Source: Pseudodonghicola xiamenensis DSM 18339
GTDB taxonomy: Bacteria > Pseudomonadota > Alphaproteobacteria > Rhodobacterales > Rhodobacteraceae
DNA: 60,781 nt
Assembly (NCBI RefSeq): GCF_000429365.1
Contig: NZ_AUBS01000026.1
Span: forward strand, 1 to 60,781
Direction: 5' to 3'
The notes beneath the pieces are model-generated. The model saw only the letters and a program-made list of their open reading frames with translations, did no database searches and had not been told where the DNA came from. The position numbers and the translations under genes were made by a program. Below are positions 1 through 10,402 of this stretch, piece after piece (positions within the stretch are counted from its first letter, which is position 1; each line of letters starts with the position of its first letter).

Positions 1-318
1 CCAGCTGCGCAGTGGCTACTTGCTGACCGAGGCTATGATGCCGATTGGTTCCGCGAAGCCTTGCAGGACAAGGGGATCAGGGCCTGTATTCCTGGCCGCA
101 AGGCGCGCAGGAGCCCCATCAAATACGACAAGCGTCGCTACAAACGCCGCAACCGCCCCTCTCGTGACATTGCTCCGCAATGCACTGCCGGGCAGCGATA
201 CGAGATCATGTTCGGCAGGCTCAAGGACTGGCGACGCGTGGCGACCCGCTACGACAGATGCCCGAAGGTCTTCCTCTCCGCCGTCGCTCTCGCCGCAACT
301 GTGATGTTCTGGTTATGA
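1..318 (+). pseudogene. IS5-family transposase, C-terminal part, with an internal insertion
   Basis: Frame 1 reads straight in from the window start as LADRGYDADWFREAL and continues with a basic KYDKRRYKRRNR segment, then MFGRLKDWRRVATRYDRC, the usual C-terminal DDE region and tail of this family. Between RRNR and EIMFGRLKDW there are about 14 extra residues (bases 157-201) that I do not recall in relatives, which normally read RRNRIEIMFGRL. The insert keeps the frame but lies close to the catalytic glutamate, so activity is doubtful. The extra DNA folds as two short hairpins (168-182 and 185-195). Confidence 0.7.
157..201. repeat. Hairpin-rich in-frame insertion inside the transposase
   Basis: Bases 168-182 form CATTGC-TCC-GCAATG and bases 185-195 form CTGCC-G-GGCAG, two perfect short hairpins two bases apart. 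They sit exactly where the transposase protein gains about 14 residues compared with the expected RNRIEIMFGRL sequence. A net gain of about 42 bases keeps the frame. I infer a small palindromic element inserted into the IS; no second copy was found in this window. Confidence 0.5.
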
Positions 319-330
319 GTCCTGAGCCTA

Positions 331-780
331 GGGTTCAGTCGGTCGGGGCTGACGTTTGGCATCGTGCGCCTTCGCTGGGCGAACTGGTGCGGATGCCGCG
401 CTTCGTTTCGGGAGCGCTGGTGAAGAGGGCGCGGAAGCCGAGCATGGAAATTTCTTCGCCGGTCAGTGACGGCCTGCGCCGTGAGTCTCATGAAGACACG
501 GGCGTCTCAGGTCCGGGGCCGGGTCGATGGGCGAAGTATTGGGGCGGTCGCCTGTCTTCAGCGGCGAGAGAAGTGGAGGCAATGGGCGGAAGGCTGTGAT
601 CATCAGCGCTGGACTAAAGTTTAACATATTGATATTATTTATTAATTTTGTTTAAAGGAAACTCCCGGTGGGGCCAGGATCGCCGTCTCGGGCTGCAATT
701 GACGCCTCTGACAAGAAAGCTGATGCTTTTACGCTGAGAAAAGCAGAAGGATCGCGAAAATTTGCTGATTTTCATGTTAG
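331..780. other. Upstream region of pccB without a supportable gene
   Basis: After the IS end there is about 270 bp of GC-rich DNA with open frames on both strands that show no recognisable domain, no good ribosome binding site and no family resemblance. It is followed from about 618 by an AT-rich stretch (TTTAACATATTGATATTATT) that contrasts sharply with the rest of the window. The AT-rich part is probably promoter or regulatory DNA for pccB or a scar of the insertion. I see no gene here. Confidence 0.6.
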
Positions 781-782
781 CT

Positions 783-817
783 TTTCGAAATTTTCAAAAA
801 TTTGCAAATTTGCGCAA
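783..817. promoter_or_regulatory. Cluster of AT-rich palindromes upstream of pccB (possible PccR/ScfR-type site)
   Basis: Three perfect palindromes lie within 35 bp: TTTCGAAA at 783-790, AAATTTGCAAATTT at 798-811 and TTGCGCAA at 810-817, with the half-similar TTTTCAAA at 791-798. They end 63 bp before the pccB start. From memory, the short-chain acyl-CoA regulator PccR of Rhodobacter sphaeroides binds TTTGCAAA-type repeats upstream of pccB. The TTTGCAAA core is present here, but the spacing differs from the published arrangement as I remember it. Binding is inferred, not shown. Confidence 0.55.
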
Positions 818-880
818 TTTCGCTTTGGAGTCAGGTCGGGCGGATATATGGTTCGACGAAATCTTATAGGGGATCGCATC

Positions 881-2413
<1,533 letters not shown>

Positions 2414-2440
2414 ACGGGTGTATTATCAGGCTTGAACTGC

Positions 2441-2477
2441 CCTCGCCGGAGGCCGCGACTGTCAGCGTCCGGCGAGG
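2441..2477 (+). terminator. Strong stem-loop after pccB
   Basis: CCTCGCCGGA (2441-2450) and TCCGGCGAGG (2468-2477) form a perfect 10-bp stem with a 17-nt loop, 28 bp after the pccB stop. There is no T run behind it, so it may be an attenuator or an mRNA 3' stabiliser rather than a classical terminator. Confidence 0.5.
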
Positions 2478-2648
2478 GGTTGAATTTCCGGGACGATCAG
2501 AGATGGCCCTGTCGGGGATGCCCTTCCTGCTTTTGATGCACCGTGCCTGTCAGGGCGCTGGAAGGATTTGTCTTCAGGGTCTGGTAAATAGACATTTTAT
2601 GTCGTGTCGGACGATTTCGCCGTTTGACAATCAGGGGGAAGCTACGTC

Positions 2649-3149
2649 ATGATCCCGCTCAGCGGATACCGGACAGCGCGACGGGGGTTCCGCGTTGCGC
2701 ACGCAGCCCCGGCAGGAGGAGCTTGCCAGCAATGGCGAGGCCGGGGCTGCGGATTCACGCTGGTCACTCTGACAGGATCTGTTTTGATGTTTGCGGTAGC
2801 GTCGCTTGCTGCTGCTGCCCCGGCGGCGGTGCAGGTGGCGGTTCCGTCTGGGCGCCAGATTGCCCTGCAAGAGGTCTTGCTGGATGACACGCCCGGTGCC
2901 CTTTGGGCGCGGTTCCGGTTCTTGGCGCCGGATCTGGCCGCGGCGCCGGCGCGGGCGGGCGAGGATCTGGATGTGCTCTGCCGGGAGGTCGCACTGCCCT
3001 ATCTGAGCAGCCATGATCTGAGCCCGGCACGGGTGGTGGTTTCCCTGGCAGATCGCGCGGTGCCCTTTGGCGAAAGCGATCCTGAGGCGACACAGGTGTT
3101 CGAGGCTTACCGGCTCGAAAAGACCGGTTGTGTCTGGGAAGGGTTTTGA
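2649..3149 (+). CDS. DUF6497 family exported protein
   Basis: Up to 166 residues. The mature part (VAVPSGRQIALQEVL, then PGALWARFRFLAPDL, PYLSSHDLSPARVVVSL and a C-terminal ATQVFEAYRLE) matches the Rhodobacterales family I know as DUF6497, which often sits between pccB and pccA. A hydrophobic segment, about residues 37-58, looks like a signal sequence. The ATG at 2649 has AGGGGGAA ten bases upstream but gives a long N-terminal tail; ATG 2787 would cut the signal short. The true start is therefore uncertain. Function is unknown; co-location suggests envelope expression linked to this locus. Confidence 0.65.
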   Translation: MIPLSGYRTARRGFRVAHAAPAGGACQQWRGRGCGFTLVTLTGSVLMFAVASLAAAAPAAVQVAVPSGRQIALQEVLLDDTPGALWARFRFLAPDLAAAPARAGEDLDVLCREVALPYLSSHDLSPARVVVSLADRAVPFGESDPEATQVFEAYRLEKTGCVWEGF

Positions 3150-3366
3150 CAATGTTTCAGGATGTTGCGTTTCAAAGCTTAAGTTCTCTCACCGGCGCGG
3201 TTCCGCCGATCTTCCTGGCTGGTGCTGCTGGGCGCGGATGTTCTCTGCCGTGGCTTTGCGGTAGGATGCCGGCAGGTCACGGGACAGTGACCTTCGTCAC
3301 GTGCCAGAGGCAGCCCGGGCAGCTCTGTCCGGCGGAGGACGTGGCGATCGCAAACAGGAGAACCAG

Positions 3367-3507
3367 ATGTCGAAAAGCATCCAATTCATCGCCCTGGTCG
3401 GCTTCGTCGCCAGCGTTGCGGCTTGCAACAAGGCCCCGGAAGAAGATTACGTCCTGGCCCAGCCCGCACCGGTCACGGTCGAGCCGACTTTCAACAGCAA
3501 ATACTGA
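3367..3507 (+). CDS. Small lipoprotein of the pccB-pccA interval
   Basis: 46 residues: MSKSIQFIALVGFVASVAAC is a lipoprotein signal with lipobox VAAC (Cys20), followed by a short acidic and proline-rich mature peptide ending SKY. AGGAG ends seven bases before the ATG. The mature part is only about 27 residues, so it is likely a membrane-anchored peptide rather than an enzyme. It is too short for domain assignment. No function can be assigned. Confidence 0.7.
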   Translation: MSKSIQFIALVGFVASVAACNKAPEEDYVLAQPAPVTVEPTFNSKY

Positions 3508-3576
3508 TACTTGCGCGGGGCCGGCCCTCGGGCCGGTCCCGACCCCGGCCGCGCGTCTCATGCAGGAGGAGCGGCC

Positions 3577-3921
3577 ATGCTGAAGCATCGCGGCTTTCCG
3601 GGCCGTCAGCCCGGTACGGATTTCCAATTCACCATTCGTCGTGCCAACCCCAAGGGGGTGACGCCACTGACCCGTCGCGAACGATTCGCGGATCGCAAGC
3701 CGGCCGACCGCCGTGCCGATGCCGCGTTCATGCAGGCGCTGTGGGAGCAGTTCGGCGAAGAGCCTTTCGAACGCGGCAACCTGGACGCGGGCCGGCTGAG
3801 CTGGCTGTTCGGTCGTGAGGTCGTCGCCGCCGAGGAGCCGTTCGATCCGGCCAGTTATGAGGCGCTTTTGCGGATCGACGCAGAAGTGGCCGGGCAGAGC
3901 TTTCCGGAGATCTTCGGATGA
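3577..3921 (+). CDS. Conserved hypothetical protein between pccB and pccA
   Basis: 114 residues with no signal peptide or membrane segment. It is rich in Arg and acidic residues (TRRERFADRKPADRRADAAFMQALWEQFGEEPF) and ends in a helical, acidic tail. CAGGAGGA lies six bases before ATG 3577, which supports this start over the longer open frame. I do not recognise a domain. Its position between the two carboxylase subunit genes is the only clue: it could assist assembly or regulation of the complex, but this is speculation. Confidence 0.65.
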   Translation: MLKHRGFPGRQPGTDFQFTIRRANPKGVTPLTRRERFADRKPADRRADAAFMQALWEQFGEEPFERGNLDAGRLSWLFGREVVAAEEPFDPASYEALLRIDAEVAGQSFPEIFG

Positions 3922-4258
3922 GTCTCGGCGGGTTTTCGCAAGCTCAGGGGGCAAACCGGCAGGAACCGGCCCAAAAGGGGCGGGGGGATGCCACGCTCTT
4001 GGCGTTGTCCGAAGCTTGCGGCAGCCTGCCGGAGACGGTGTGCCATGGTGCGCCGTTCCATCTGTTCCGAACCCTACCTTTGCACGGGCAGACCCGGGCG
4101 TTTTCCCCGGCTCTGTCCGTTTTTTCTCATGCTTTGCCAGGCGCCGTCTCTCGGCGGGTGTTTGCCGAGATCACGGTCTCGCGATCCTCGGTGATTGTTT
4201 GGCCCGGCGCTCTGGCGGATAGTCTCGGCCACGAAAACCACAAGACAGGTAGAGCAGC
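3922..4258. other. 337-bp interval without a supportable gene
   Basis: An open frame on the plus strand starts at 3918 with an ATGA overlap of the preceding stop, but its product has no recognisable features and it runs across the next lipoprotein gene in another frame. No strong hairpin is obvious. It probably contains the promoter for the lipoprotein at 4259 and pccA. Confidence 0.5.
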
Positions 4259-4459
4259 ATGCGAAAACTCAAGTTTCTGGTCGTGCCCGGCGCGCTTTTC
4301 GCGTTGGCGGGATGTCTCGACAACGATGGCGAACGCGCGCTTGCGGGCGCGGCCGTCGGTGCCGTGGCGGCGGATGCCACGAACAACAACGTTCTCACCG
4401 GTGCTGCAATCGGCGCGGCCGGCGGGGCGTTGTGCAACGACGTCGGGCTTTGCAACTGA
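4259..4459 (+). CDS. Small glycine-zipper-like lipoprotein
   Basis: 66 residues. The N-terminus MRKLKFLVVPGALFALAGC is a lipoprotein signal with lipobox LAGC (Cys19). The mature part is Gly/Ala-rich with zipper-like spacing (LAGAAVGAVAADA and TGAAIGAAGGAL), as in small outer-membrane-associated lipoproteins, and ends with a Cys pair (CNDVGLC). It precedes pccA by 134 bp. A membrane or envelope role is likely from the lipobox; nothing more specific can be said. Confidence 0.75.
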   Translation: MRKLKFLVVPGALFALAGCLDNDGERALAGAAVGAVAADATNNNVLTGAAIGAAGGALCNDVGLCN

Positions 4460-4593
4460 TCTGAATACCGCGCGGGCTGTGAAGCCTGTCGCACAACTAT
4501 CCGAGGCCATCGGGGCGGGTCGCCGCTCCGGTGGCCTTTGTTTTGTTTCGGGCCGGCCGCATGGCTGTCGGCCCTGCACTGGAAGGGACTGGA

Positions 4594-6639
4594 ATGTTCA
4601 ATAAAATCCTGATCGCAAACCGGGGCGAGATCGCCTGCCGGGTCATCAAGACCGCCCGCAAGATGGGGATCAAGACGGTCGCCGTCTATTCCGACGCCGA
4701 CAAGCATGCGCTGCATGTGAAGATGGCGGACGAGGCGGTGCACATCGGTCCGCCGCCGGCGAACCAGTCCTATATCGTGATCGACAAGATCATGGCGGCG
4801 ATCAGGGAAACTGGCGCCCAGGCGGTGCACCCGGGCTATGGCTTCCTGTCGGAAAACCCGAAATTCGCCCAGGCGCTGGAGGCCGAGGGCGTGGCTTTCG
4901 TCGGCCCCCCGGTCAAGGCGATCGAGGCGATGGGCGACAAGATCACCTCGAAGAAGATCGCGCAGGAGGCCGGGGTTTCGACCGTTCCCGGTTACATGGG
5001 GCTGATCGAAGACGCTGACGAGGCCGTCAAGATCTCGGGCGAGATCGGCTATCCGGTGATGATCAAGGCCTCTGCGGGCGGCGGCGGCAAGGGCATGCGG
5101 ATCGCCTGGAACGATCAGGAGGCCCGCGAAGGTTTCGAAAGCTCGAAGAACGAGGCGGCGAACTCCTTCGGCGACGATCGGATCTTCATCGAGAAATTCG
5201 TGACGCAACCGCGCCACATCGAAATCCAGGTGCTGTGCGATGCCCATGGCAACGGCATCTATCTGGGGGAACGCGAATGTTCGATCCAGCGCCGTAACCA
5301 GAAGGTCGTCGAAGAGGCGCCGAGTCCGTTCCTGGACGAAGCCACCCGCAAGGCGATGGGCGAACAGGCCGTCGCCCTGGCCAAGGCGGTGGGCTATGCC
5401 AGCGCCGGCACAGTGGAATTCATCGTCGACGGGTCGAAGAACTTCTACTTCCTGGAAATGAACACCCGCCTGCAGGTTGAGCACCCGGTGACCGAGCTGA
5501 TCACCGGCATCGACCTGGTCGAACAGATGCTCCGGGTTGCCAACGGCGAACCGCTTTCCATCACTCAGGACGACGTCAAGCTGACCGGCTGGGCGATCGA
5601 GAACCGGCTTTATGCCGAGGATCCTTATCGCAACTTCCTGCCTTCGATCGGTCGGCTGTCGCGCTATCGTCCGCCGCTGGAACTGGCTGCGGGTCCGCTG
5701 CTGAAGAACGGCAAGTGGCAGGGAGATGCCCCGGAGGGCATGACCGCCGTGCGCAACGATACCGGCGTCTTCGAAGGCGGCGAGATCTCGATGTACTATG
5801 ACCCGATGATCGCCAAGCTCTGCACCTGGGCACCGACCCGGGCCGAAGCGATCGAGGCGATGCGCGACGCGCTCGACGCCTTCGAGGTGGAAGGGATCGG
5901 CCATAACCTGCCGTTCCTGTCGGCGGTGATGGATCACCCGAAATTCGTGGCCGGCGACATGACCACCGCCTTCATTGCCGAGGAATATCCCGAAGGCTTC
6001 GAAGGTGTGGCTCTGTCTGAACTGGCGCTGCGCCGGATCGCGGCCAGCGCGGCGGCGATGCACCGGGTGGATGAAATCCGCCGTACCCGTGTGTCGGGGC
6101 GGATGGACAACCACGAGCGCCACGTCGGCGAAGACTGGGTCGTCAGCCTGCAGGGTGAGGATTTCCCGGTGACGATCTCTGCCGATCATGAAGGGTCCAC
6201 CGTGCGCTTCGCCGATGGCTCGTCTCACCGGGTGTCCAGCGATTGGACGCCGGGCGATCAACTGGCCGAGATCACCGTCGACGGCAGCAAGCTGGTGCTG
6301 AAGGTCGGGCAGATCACCCAGGGCTTCCGCATCCGCAGCCGTGGCGCCGATCTGAAGGTGCATGTGCGCACGCCCCGTCAGGCCGAGCTGGTCAAGCTGA
6401 TGCCGGAAAAAGTGGCGCCCGATACCTCGAAACTGTTGCTCTGCCCGATGCCCGGCCTGATCGTGAAGGTCAATGTCGAGGTCGGCGAAGAGGTGGAGGA
6501 AGGGCAGGCGCTCTGCACGGTCGAGGCGATGAAGATGGAAAACATCCTGCGCGCCGAACGCAAGGGCGTGGTCGCCAAGATCAACGCCGTCCCGGGCGAC
6601 AGCCTGGCGGTCGACGAAGTGATCATGGAGTTCGAATAA
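4594..6639 (+). CDS. pccA: Propionyl-CoA carboxylase alpha subunit (biotin carboxylase and BCCP)
   Basis: 681 residues. The biotin carboxylase domain covers about 1-450 (KILIANRGEIACRV start, ATP-grasp glycine loop KASAGGGGKGMR, then EMNTRLQVEHPVTE). A linker domain follows, and the biotinyl carrier domain ends the protein with VEAMKMEN, where Lys647 is the biotin site. It carboxylates biotin with ATP and bicarbonate for PccB. GGAAGGG lies six bases before ATG 4594; the frame is open to 4531, but that part is not conserved. Length and motifs match PccA rather than pyruvate carboxylase. Confidence 0.97.
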   Translation: MFNKILIANRGEIACRVIKTARKMGIKTVAVYSDADKHALHVKMADEAVHIGPPPANQSYIVIDKIMAAIRETGAQAVHPGYGFLSENPKFAQALEAEGVAFVGPPVKAIEAMGDKITSKKIAQEAGVSTVPGYMGLIEDADEAVKISGEIGYPVMIKASAGGGGKGMRIAWNDQEAREGFESSKNEAANSFGDDRIFIEKFVTQPRHIEIQVLCDAHGNGIYLGERECSIQRRNQKVVEEAPSPFLDEATRKAMGEQAVALAKAVGYASAGTVEFIVDGSKNFYFLEMNTRLQVEHPVTELITGIDLVEQMLRVANGEPLSITQDDVKLTGWAIENRLYAEDPYRNFLPSIGRLSRYRPPLELAAGPLLKNGKWQGDAPEGMTAVRNDTGVFEGGEISMYYDPMIAKLCTWAPTRAEAIEAMRDALDAFEVEGIGHNLPFLSAVMDHPKFVAGDMTTAFIAEEYPEGFEGVALSELALRRIAASAAAMHRVDEIRRTRVSGRMDNHERHVGEDWVVSLQGEDFPVTISADHEGSTVRFADGSSHRVSSDWTPGDQLAEITVDGSKLVLKVGQITQGFRIRSRGADLKVHVRTPRQAELVKLMPEKVAPDTSKLLLCPMPGLIVKVNVEVGEEVEEGQALCTVEAMKMENILRAERKGVVAKINAVPGDSLAVDEVIMEFE

Positions 6640-6738
6640 CTCCATGTCGGTCCGGGCGATATATCAATGTCTCCTGCCTCCGGTGCAGTCTTGCATCGGA
6701 GGCAAGCAGGCGTGTCGCCCGGGTCTGCGATTTGCGCG

Positions 6739-7194
6739 CTACTCAGAAGGGGCGGCGCGCCGTTCCTCGACCTCGCGCTGGCGCAGCGGTGTCTTGTCGA
6801 TCGACCGGGTGATTTCCCGCACGCTTTGCGGCGATGGACGGCGCAGGGCCACGGTGCCGTCCTTGTCGATCAGCACGATCTGGAAGCCGCGCGGGCGCAG
6901 CTTTTGCCGCACCGGGCTGCGGGCACCGGGATCGGTATCGGTCAGCACCAGGACATCGCGCTCTGTCAGCCGCGCGGCCTCGGCGCGCAGCATGGCGATC
7001 TGGTCGATGTATCGCGGATCATTCGGAGTGTCTGCAAAGACCACCACCGGACGGTTCAGCCACAGGAAACCGGAAAGCGTCATGTCTGTGGCGGGCTGGA
7101 TCAGCGGCGGCGCGGCATCGGTCGCTCCGGTGTCCTGCGCCATGGCAGAAAGCGGAATTAGTGCTGAAAGAACAAAGGCAAGAATGCGGGTCAT
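6739..7194 (-). CDS. DUF4174 domain exported protein
   Basis: 151 residues with a Sec signal (MTRILAFVLSALIPLSAMAQ, cleavage near AMA-QD). The rest carries the DUF4174 pattern: FLWLNRPVVVFADTPNDPRY, a middle block on RDVLVLTDTDP, and GFQIVLIDKDGTVALRR near the end, a thioredoxin-like layout without a redox Cys pair. CAGGAG precedes the start. It is encoded opposite to pccA and the sulfotransferase-like gene, which suggests an independent promoter in 7195-7371. The periplasmic role is unknown. Confidence 0.8.
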   Translation of the reverse strand: MTRILAFVLSALIPLSAMAQDTGATDAAPPLIQPATDMTLSGFLWLNRPVVVFADTPNDPRYIDQIAMLRAEAARLTERDVLVLTDTDPGARSPVRQKLRPRGFQIVLIDKDGTVALRRPSPQSVREITRSIDKTPLRQREVEERRAAPSE

Positions 7195-7371
7195 GCGGTC
7201 TCCTGTCGGGGAGAATATAGACCTGTCTTTGGCGATTGCGACCGGCGAATGCCGGGCGGGCCATAAAAAGTTTTACGTTAATCGCTTCGTCAGGGGTTGG
7301 ATGTGACAGTGATCCCATTCCCCGCAAGACGGTCGGCTGGGGCGGCCGCCAATCGAAGGACGGACAAGGCG

Positions 7372-8310
7372 ATGGACGTTATTCTGCACATCGGGGCGCA
7401 TCTCTGCGCGACGACCAGCTTTCAGGATTACATGTGGTGCAATTCCACCCGGCTGAAACGGGACGGAATTCAGGTCTGGGGGCCACGCCGCACCCGCAAC
7501 GGGCTGTTCTGGGGGGTGTTGCCGGCGTTTTCGGGACGGAGCAGGGCAGAGGCGGTTCAGCGCGGGATCGGTCGGATCCGCATGAACCTGCAGCAATGCG
7601 AGGAGGCCGGTGTCGACCGGCTGATCGTCAGCGATGCGGCGATCATGGGGTCGCTGCGGGCCAATCTGCGCATGGGGGAGCTGTATTGCGGGCTGGGGGA
7701 ACGGCTGGCGCGGTTGTCTCAGGCCTTTGAGGGCTATTCTCTGACGCTCGCGCTGAATGTCCGGGCGCTGGATGCCTATTGGTCGTCGGCGCTGTCGCAG
7801 GCGGTGACTCGGGGCGCGGGCCTGCCGACCGAAGGGGCGCTGGCGCGGCTGGCCGATAACCGGCGCGGTTGGCGTGATGTGATCGAGGAGATCTCCTGTG
7901 CCATCCCGGGGGCCGATCTGGTCGTGCTGCCCTATGAGGTTTTCGGTGGCCGCCCCGAGGCGCAGCTCGAGGTGCTGACCGGGCTGCCGGCGCCGCGCAC
8001 CCATGCGCGGGGGTGGCTGAACGCGACACCTCGGCTGGCCGAGTTGCGCGCCTGGCTGCCGGCAGACGAGGCGCAGGCGTTGCCGAAGGGGAATGATATC
8101 TGGCACCCCTTCAGCCAGGCGCAGGCCGGGCGGCTCAGGGAAGTTTACGCCGACGACATGATGTGGATGGTCGGCGGGGCCGGCGGGATGGCCCGTCTGG
8201 CCGAGGATAGGGATAGAATGCGGGCGACGGGGGAAAACTCGGCGTCCCAGGGGCTGACAAGAGGAAGACGTGATGACGAAGAAATTGGACGACTGGCGGG
8301 CGCTGGCTGA
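7372..8310 (+). CDS. Sulfotransferase-like P-loop protein upstream of methylmalonyl-CoA mutase
   Basis: 312 residues from ATG 7372 ([18 protein letters not shown]). The N-terminus resembles the PAPS-binding strand and loop of sulfotransferases and of a Rhodobacterales family next to the mutase gene. Relatives I remember read HIGAHRTATT-TF, so the LC here replaces a usually basic position and may weaken binding. A second motif VLPYEVFG fits the family. The 3' end overlaps the mutase gene by 38 bp, so translation may be coupled. An upstream start at 7297 is possible but adds a non-conserved tail. Substrate unknown. Confidence 0.6.
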   Translation: MDVILHIGAHLCATTSFQDYMWCNSTRLKRDGIQVWGPRRTRNGLFWGVLPAFSGRSRAEAVQRGIGRIRMNLQQCEEAGVDRLIVSDAAIMGSLRANLRMGELYCGLGERLARLSQAFEGYSLTLALNVRALDAYWSSALSQAVTRGAGLPTEGALARLADNRRGWRDVIEEISCAIPGADLVVLPYEVFGGRPEAQLEVLTGLPAPRTHARGWLNATPRLAELRAWLPADEAQALPKGNDIWHPFSQAQAGRLREVYADDMMWMVGGAGGMARLAEDRDRMRATGENSASQGLTRGRRDDEEIGRLAGAG

Positions 8311-10402
8311 GAAAGAGCTGCGCGGTCGCTCGTTGGAAGATCTGGACTGGACCACGCTGGAAGGCATCAAGGTCAAGCCGCTTTACACCGAGGAGGATAC
8401 CGACAGCCTGCCGCATATGGGGACGCTGCCGGGTTTTGCCCCCTTCACGCGCGGGGTGAAGGCCACCATGTACGCTGGCCGGCCCTGGACCATCCGGCAA
8501 TATGCGGGCTTTTCCACGGCGGAGGAATCCAACGCCTTTTATCGCCGCAACCTGGCTGCCGGTCAGCAGGGCGTCTCGGTCGCCTTCGACCTGGCCACCC
8601 ACCGCGGTTACGACAGCGACCACCCGCGCGTCGTGGGTGACGTCGGCAAGGCCGGCGTGGCCATCGACTCGGTCGAGGACATGAAGATCCTGTTCGACGG
8701 TATTCCGCTGGACAAGGTCTCGGTGTCGATGACGATGAACGGCGCGGTGATCCCAATCCTGGCAAGTTTCATCGTCACCGGTGAGGAGCAGGGCCATGAC
8801 AAGGCGCTGCTGGCGGGCACCATTCAGAATGACATTCTGAAGGAGTTCATGGTCCGTAATACCTATATCTATCCGCCCGAACCCTCGATGCGGATCATCT
8901 CGGACATCATCGAGTACACCTCGAACGAGATGCCCAAGTTCAACTCGATCTCGATCTCCGGCTACCACATGCAGGAGGCCGGCGCGAACCTGGTGCAGGA
9001 GCTGGCCTATACCCTGGCCGACGGGCGCGAATACGTTCGTGCGGCGATGAATGCCGGCATGGATGTCGATAAATTCGCCGGTCGTCTGTCGTTCTTCTTC
9101 GCCATCGGCATGAACTTCTTCATGGAAGCCGCCAAGCTGCGCGCCGCGCGGACGCTGTGGCATCGGGTGATGACCGAATTCGGCGCCAAGGCGGAACGCT
9201 CCAAGATGCTGCGGACGCACTGCCAGACCTCCGGCGTGTCGCTGCAGGAGCAGGACCCCTATAACAACGTCGTCCGCACCGCATACGAGGCGATGTCTGC
9301 CGTGCTTGGCGGCACCCAGTCGCTGCACACCAACGCGCTGGACGAGGCGATCGCGCTGCCGACTGACTTTTCGGCCCGGATCGCGCGGAATACCCAGCTC
9401 ATCCTGCAGGAAGAGACCGGGGTTACCCATGTGGTCGATCCGCTGGCCGGCTCCTACTATGTCGAGAGCCTGACCGGTGACCTGATCGAAAAGGCCTGGG
9501 CGCTGATGCAGGAAGTCGAGGAGATGGGCGGCATGACCAAGGCCGTCGCCTCCGGCATGCCGAAGCTCCGGATCGAGGAATCGGCGGCCAAGCGGCAGGC
9601 GATGATCGACCGCGGCGAAGAGGTGATCGTCGGCGTCAACAAGTACCGCAAGGACAAGGAAGAGCCGATCGAAATCCTCGACGTCGACAACGTCAAGGTC
9701 CGCGAAAGCCAGATCGCCCGGCTGGAGAGCATCCGCGCCACCCGCGATCAGGCCGCCTGTGATGCGGCGCTGGCTGAACTGGCCCGGCGCGCCGAAGAGG
9801 GGGGCAATCTGCTGGAGGCGGCTGTGGAAGCCGCGCGCGCGCGCGCATCTGTTGGGGAAATCAGCATGGCTATGGAAAAGGTGTTCGGCCGTCACCGCGC
9901 CGAGGTCAAGACGCTGGCCGGTGTCTATGGTGCCGCCTATGAGGGCGACGAAGGCTTTGCCGCGATCCAGAAGGATGTCGAGCAATTCGCCGAGGACGAA
10001 GGCCGTCGCCCGCGGATGCTGGTGGTCAAGATGGGACAGGACGGTCACGACCGCGGCGCCAAGGTAATCGCCACCGCCTTTGCCGATATCGGCTTTGACG
10101 TCGATGTGGGCCCGCTGTTCCAGACCCCGGACGAGGCGGCACAGGACGCCATCGACAACGATGTGCATGTCGTTGGCATTTCGTCCCAGGCCGCGGGGCA
10201 CAAGACGCTGGCGCCGCAACTGGTCGAAGCGCTGAAAGCGAAGGGCGCCGAGGATATCATCGTGATCTGCGGCGGGGTGATCCCGCAGCAGGATTACCAG
10301 TACCTCTACGACCACGGCGTCAAGGCGATCTTTGGCCCGGGGACCAACATCCCGCATGCGGCGCAGGACATCCTGAAGCTGATCCGCGAGGCGCGGGGGT
10401 GA
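8273..10402 (+). CDS. scpA: Methylmalonyl-CoA mutase (adenosylcobalamin-dependent)
   Basis: 709 residues, typical for single-chain MCM. The N-terminal TIM barrel binds the substrate ([38 protein letters not shown]). The C-terminal Rossmann domain binds B12: DGHDRG at about 590-595 with His592 as lower cobalt ligand, then SSQAAGH and GGVIP. It converts (R)-methylmalonyl-CoA to succinyl-CoA, closing propionyl-CoA assimilation with pccAB. GAGGAAG lies five bases before ATG 8273; a GTG at 8270 is also possible. The next gene overlaps the stop by four bases. It is also called bhbA or mcmA. Confidence 0.96.
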   Translation: MTKKLDDWRALAEKELRGRSLEDLDWTTLEGIKVKPLYTEEDTDSLPHMGTLPGFAPFTRGVKATMYAGRPWTIRQYAGFSTAEESNAFYRRNLAAGQQGVSVAFDLATHRGYDSDHPRVVGDVGKAGVAIDSVEDMKILFDGIPLDKVSVSMTMNGAVIPILASFIVTGEEQGHDKALLAGTIQNDILKEFMVRNTYIYPPEPSMRIISDIIEYTSNEMPKFNSISISGYHMQEAGANLVQELAYTLADGREYVRAAMNAGMDVDKFAGRLSFFFAIGMNFFMEAAKLRAARTLWHRVMTEFGAKAERSKMLRTHCQTSGVSLQEQDPYNNVVRTAYEAMSAVLGGTQSLHTNALDEAIALPTDFSARIARNTQLILQEETGVTHVVDPLAGSYYVESLTGDLIEKAWALMQEVEEMGGMTKAVASGMPKLRIEESAAKRQAMIDRGEEVIVGVNKYRKDKEEPIEILDVDNVKVRESQIARLESIRATRDQAACDAALAELARRAEEGGNLLEAAVEAARARASVGEISMAMEKVFGRHRAEVKTLAGVYGAAYEGDEGFAAIQKDVEQFAEDEGRRPRMLVVKMGQDGHDRGAKVIATAFADIGFDVDVGPLFQTPDEAAQDAIDNDVHVVGISSQAAGHKTLAPQLVEALKAKGAEDIIVICGGVIPQQDYQYLYDHGVKAIFGPGTNIPHAAQDILKLIREARG

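Larger units (their letters stand above)
1..330 (+). mobile_element. 3' end of an IS5-family insertion sequence (IS427-like)
   Basis: The transposase reading frame runs in from the window edge and stops at 316-318. The following bases (about 316-330, TGAGTCCTGAGCCTA) resemble the right terminal inverted repeat of IS5-family elements with this transposase type. The 5' part lies outside the window, so completeness and target duplication cannot be judged. The element lies upstream of pccB, where related genomes often carry regulatory DNA for that gene. Family assignment rests on the protein; the exact right boundary is an estimate. Confidence 0.75.

Noticed and set aside
249..491. Minus-strand frame downstream of the IS, considered as a remnant of a pccB regulator
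   Set aside because: The translation shows no helix-turn-helix or ScfR-like motif, and neighbouring frames are equally open.
3128..3583. Plus-strand frame between DUF6497 and the 46-residue lipoprotein
   Set aside because: Overlaps the well-supported lipoprotein in another frame and has no coding hallmarks.
3918..4604. 228-codon plus-strand frame beginning with an ATGA overlap after the 114-residue gene
   Set aside because: It runs through the lipoprotein gene at 4259 in another frame, has no recognisable features, and its only merit is the ATGA overlap.
4171..6645. Very long minus-strand open frame opposite pccA (824 codons)
   Set aside because: It is the mirror of the GC-rich pccA codons; the product is His/Arg/Asp-rich without any domain. 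The same holds for the long frames opposite pccB (794-2395), the mutase (8135-10867), proS (18528-20150) and FAH/MFS (57918-59429).
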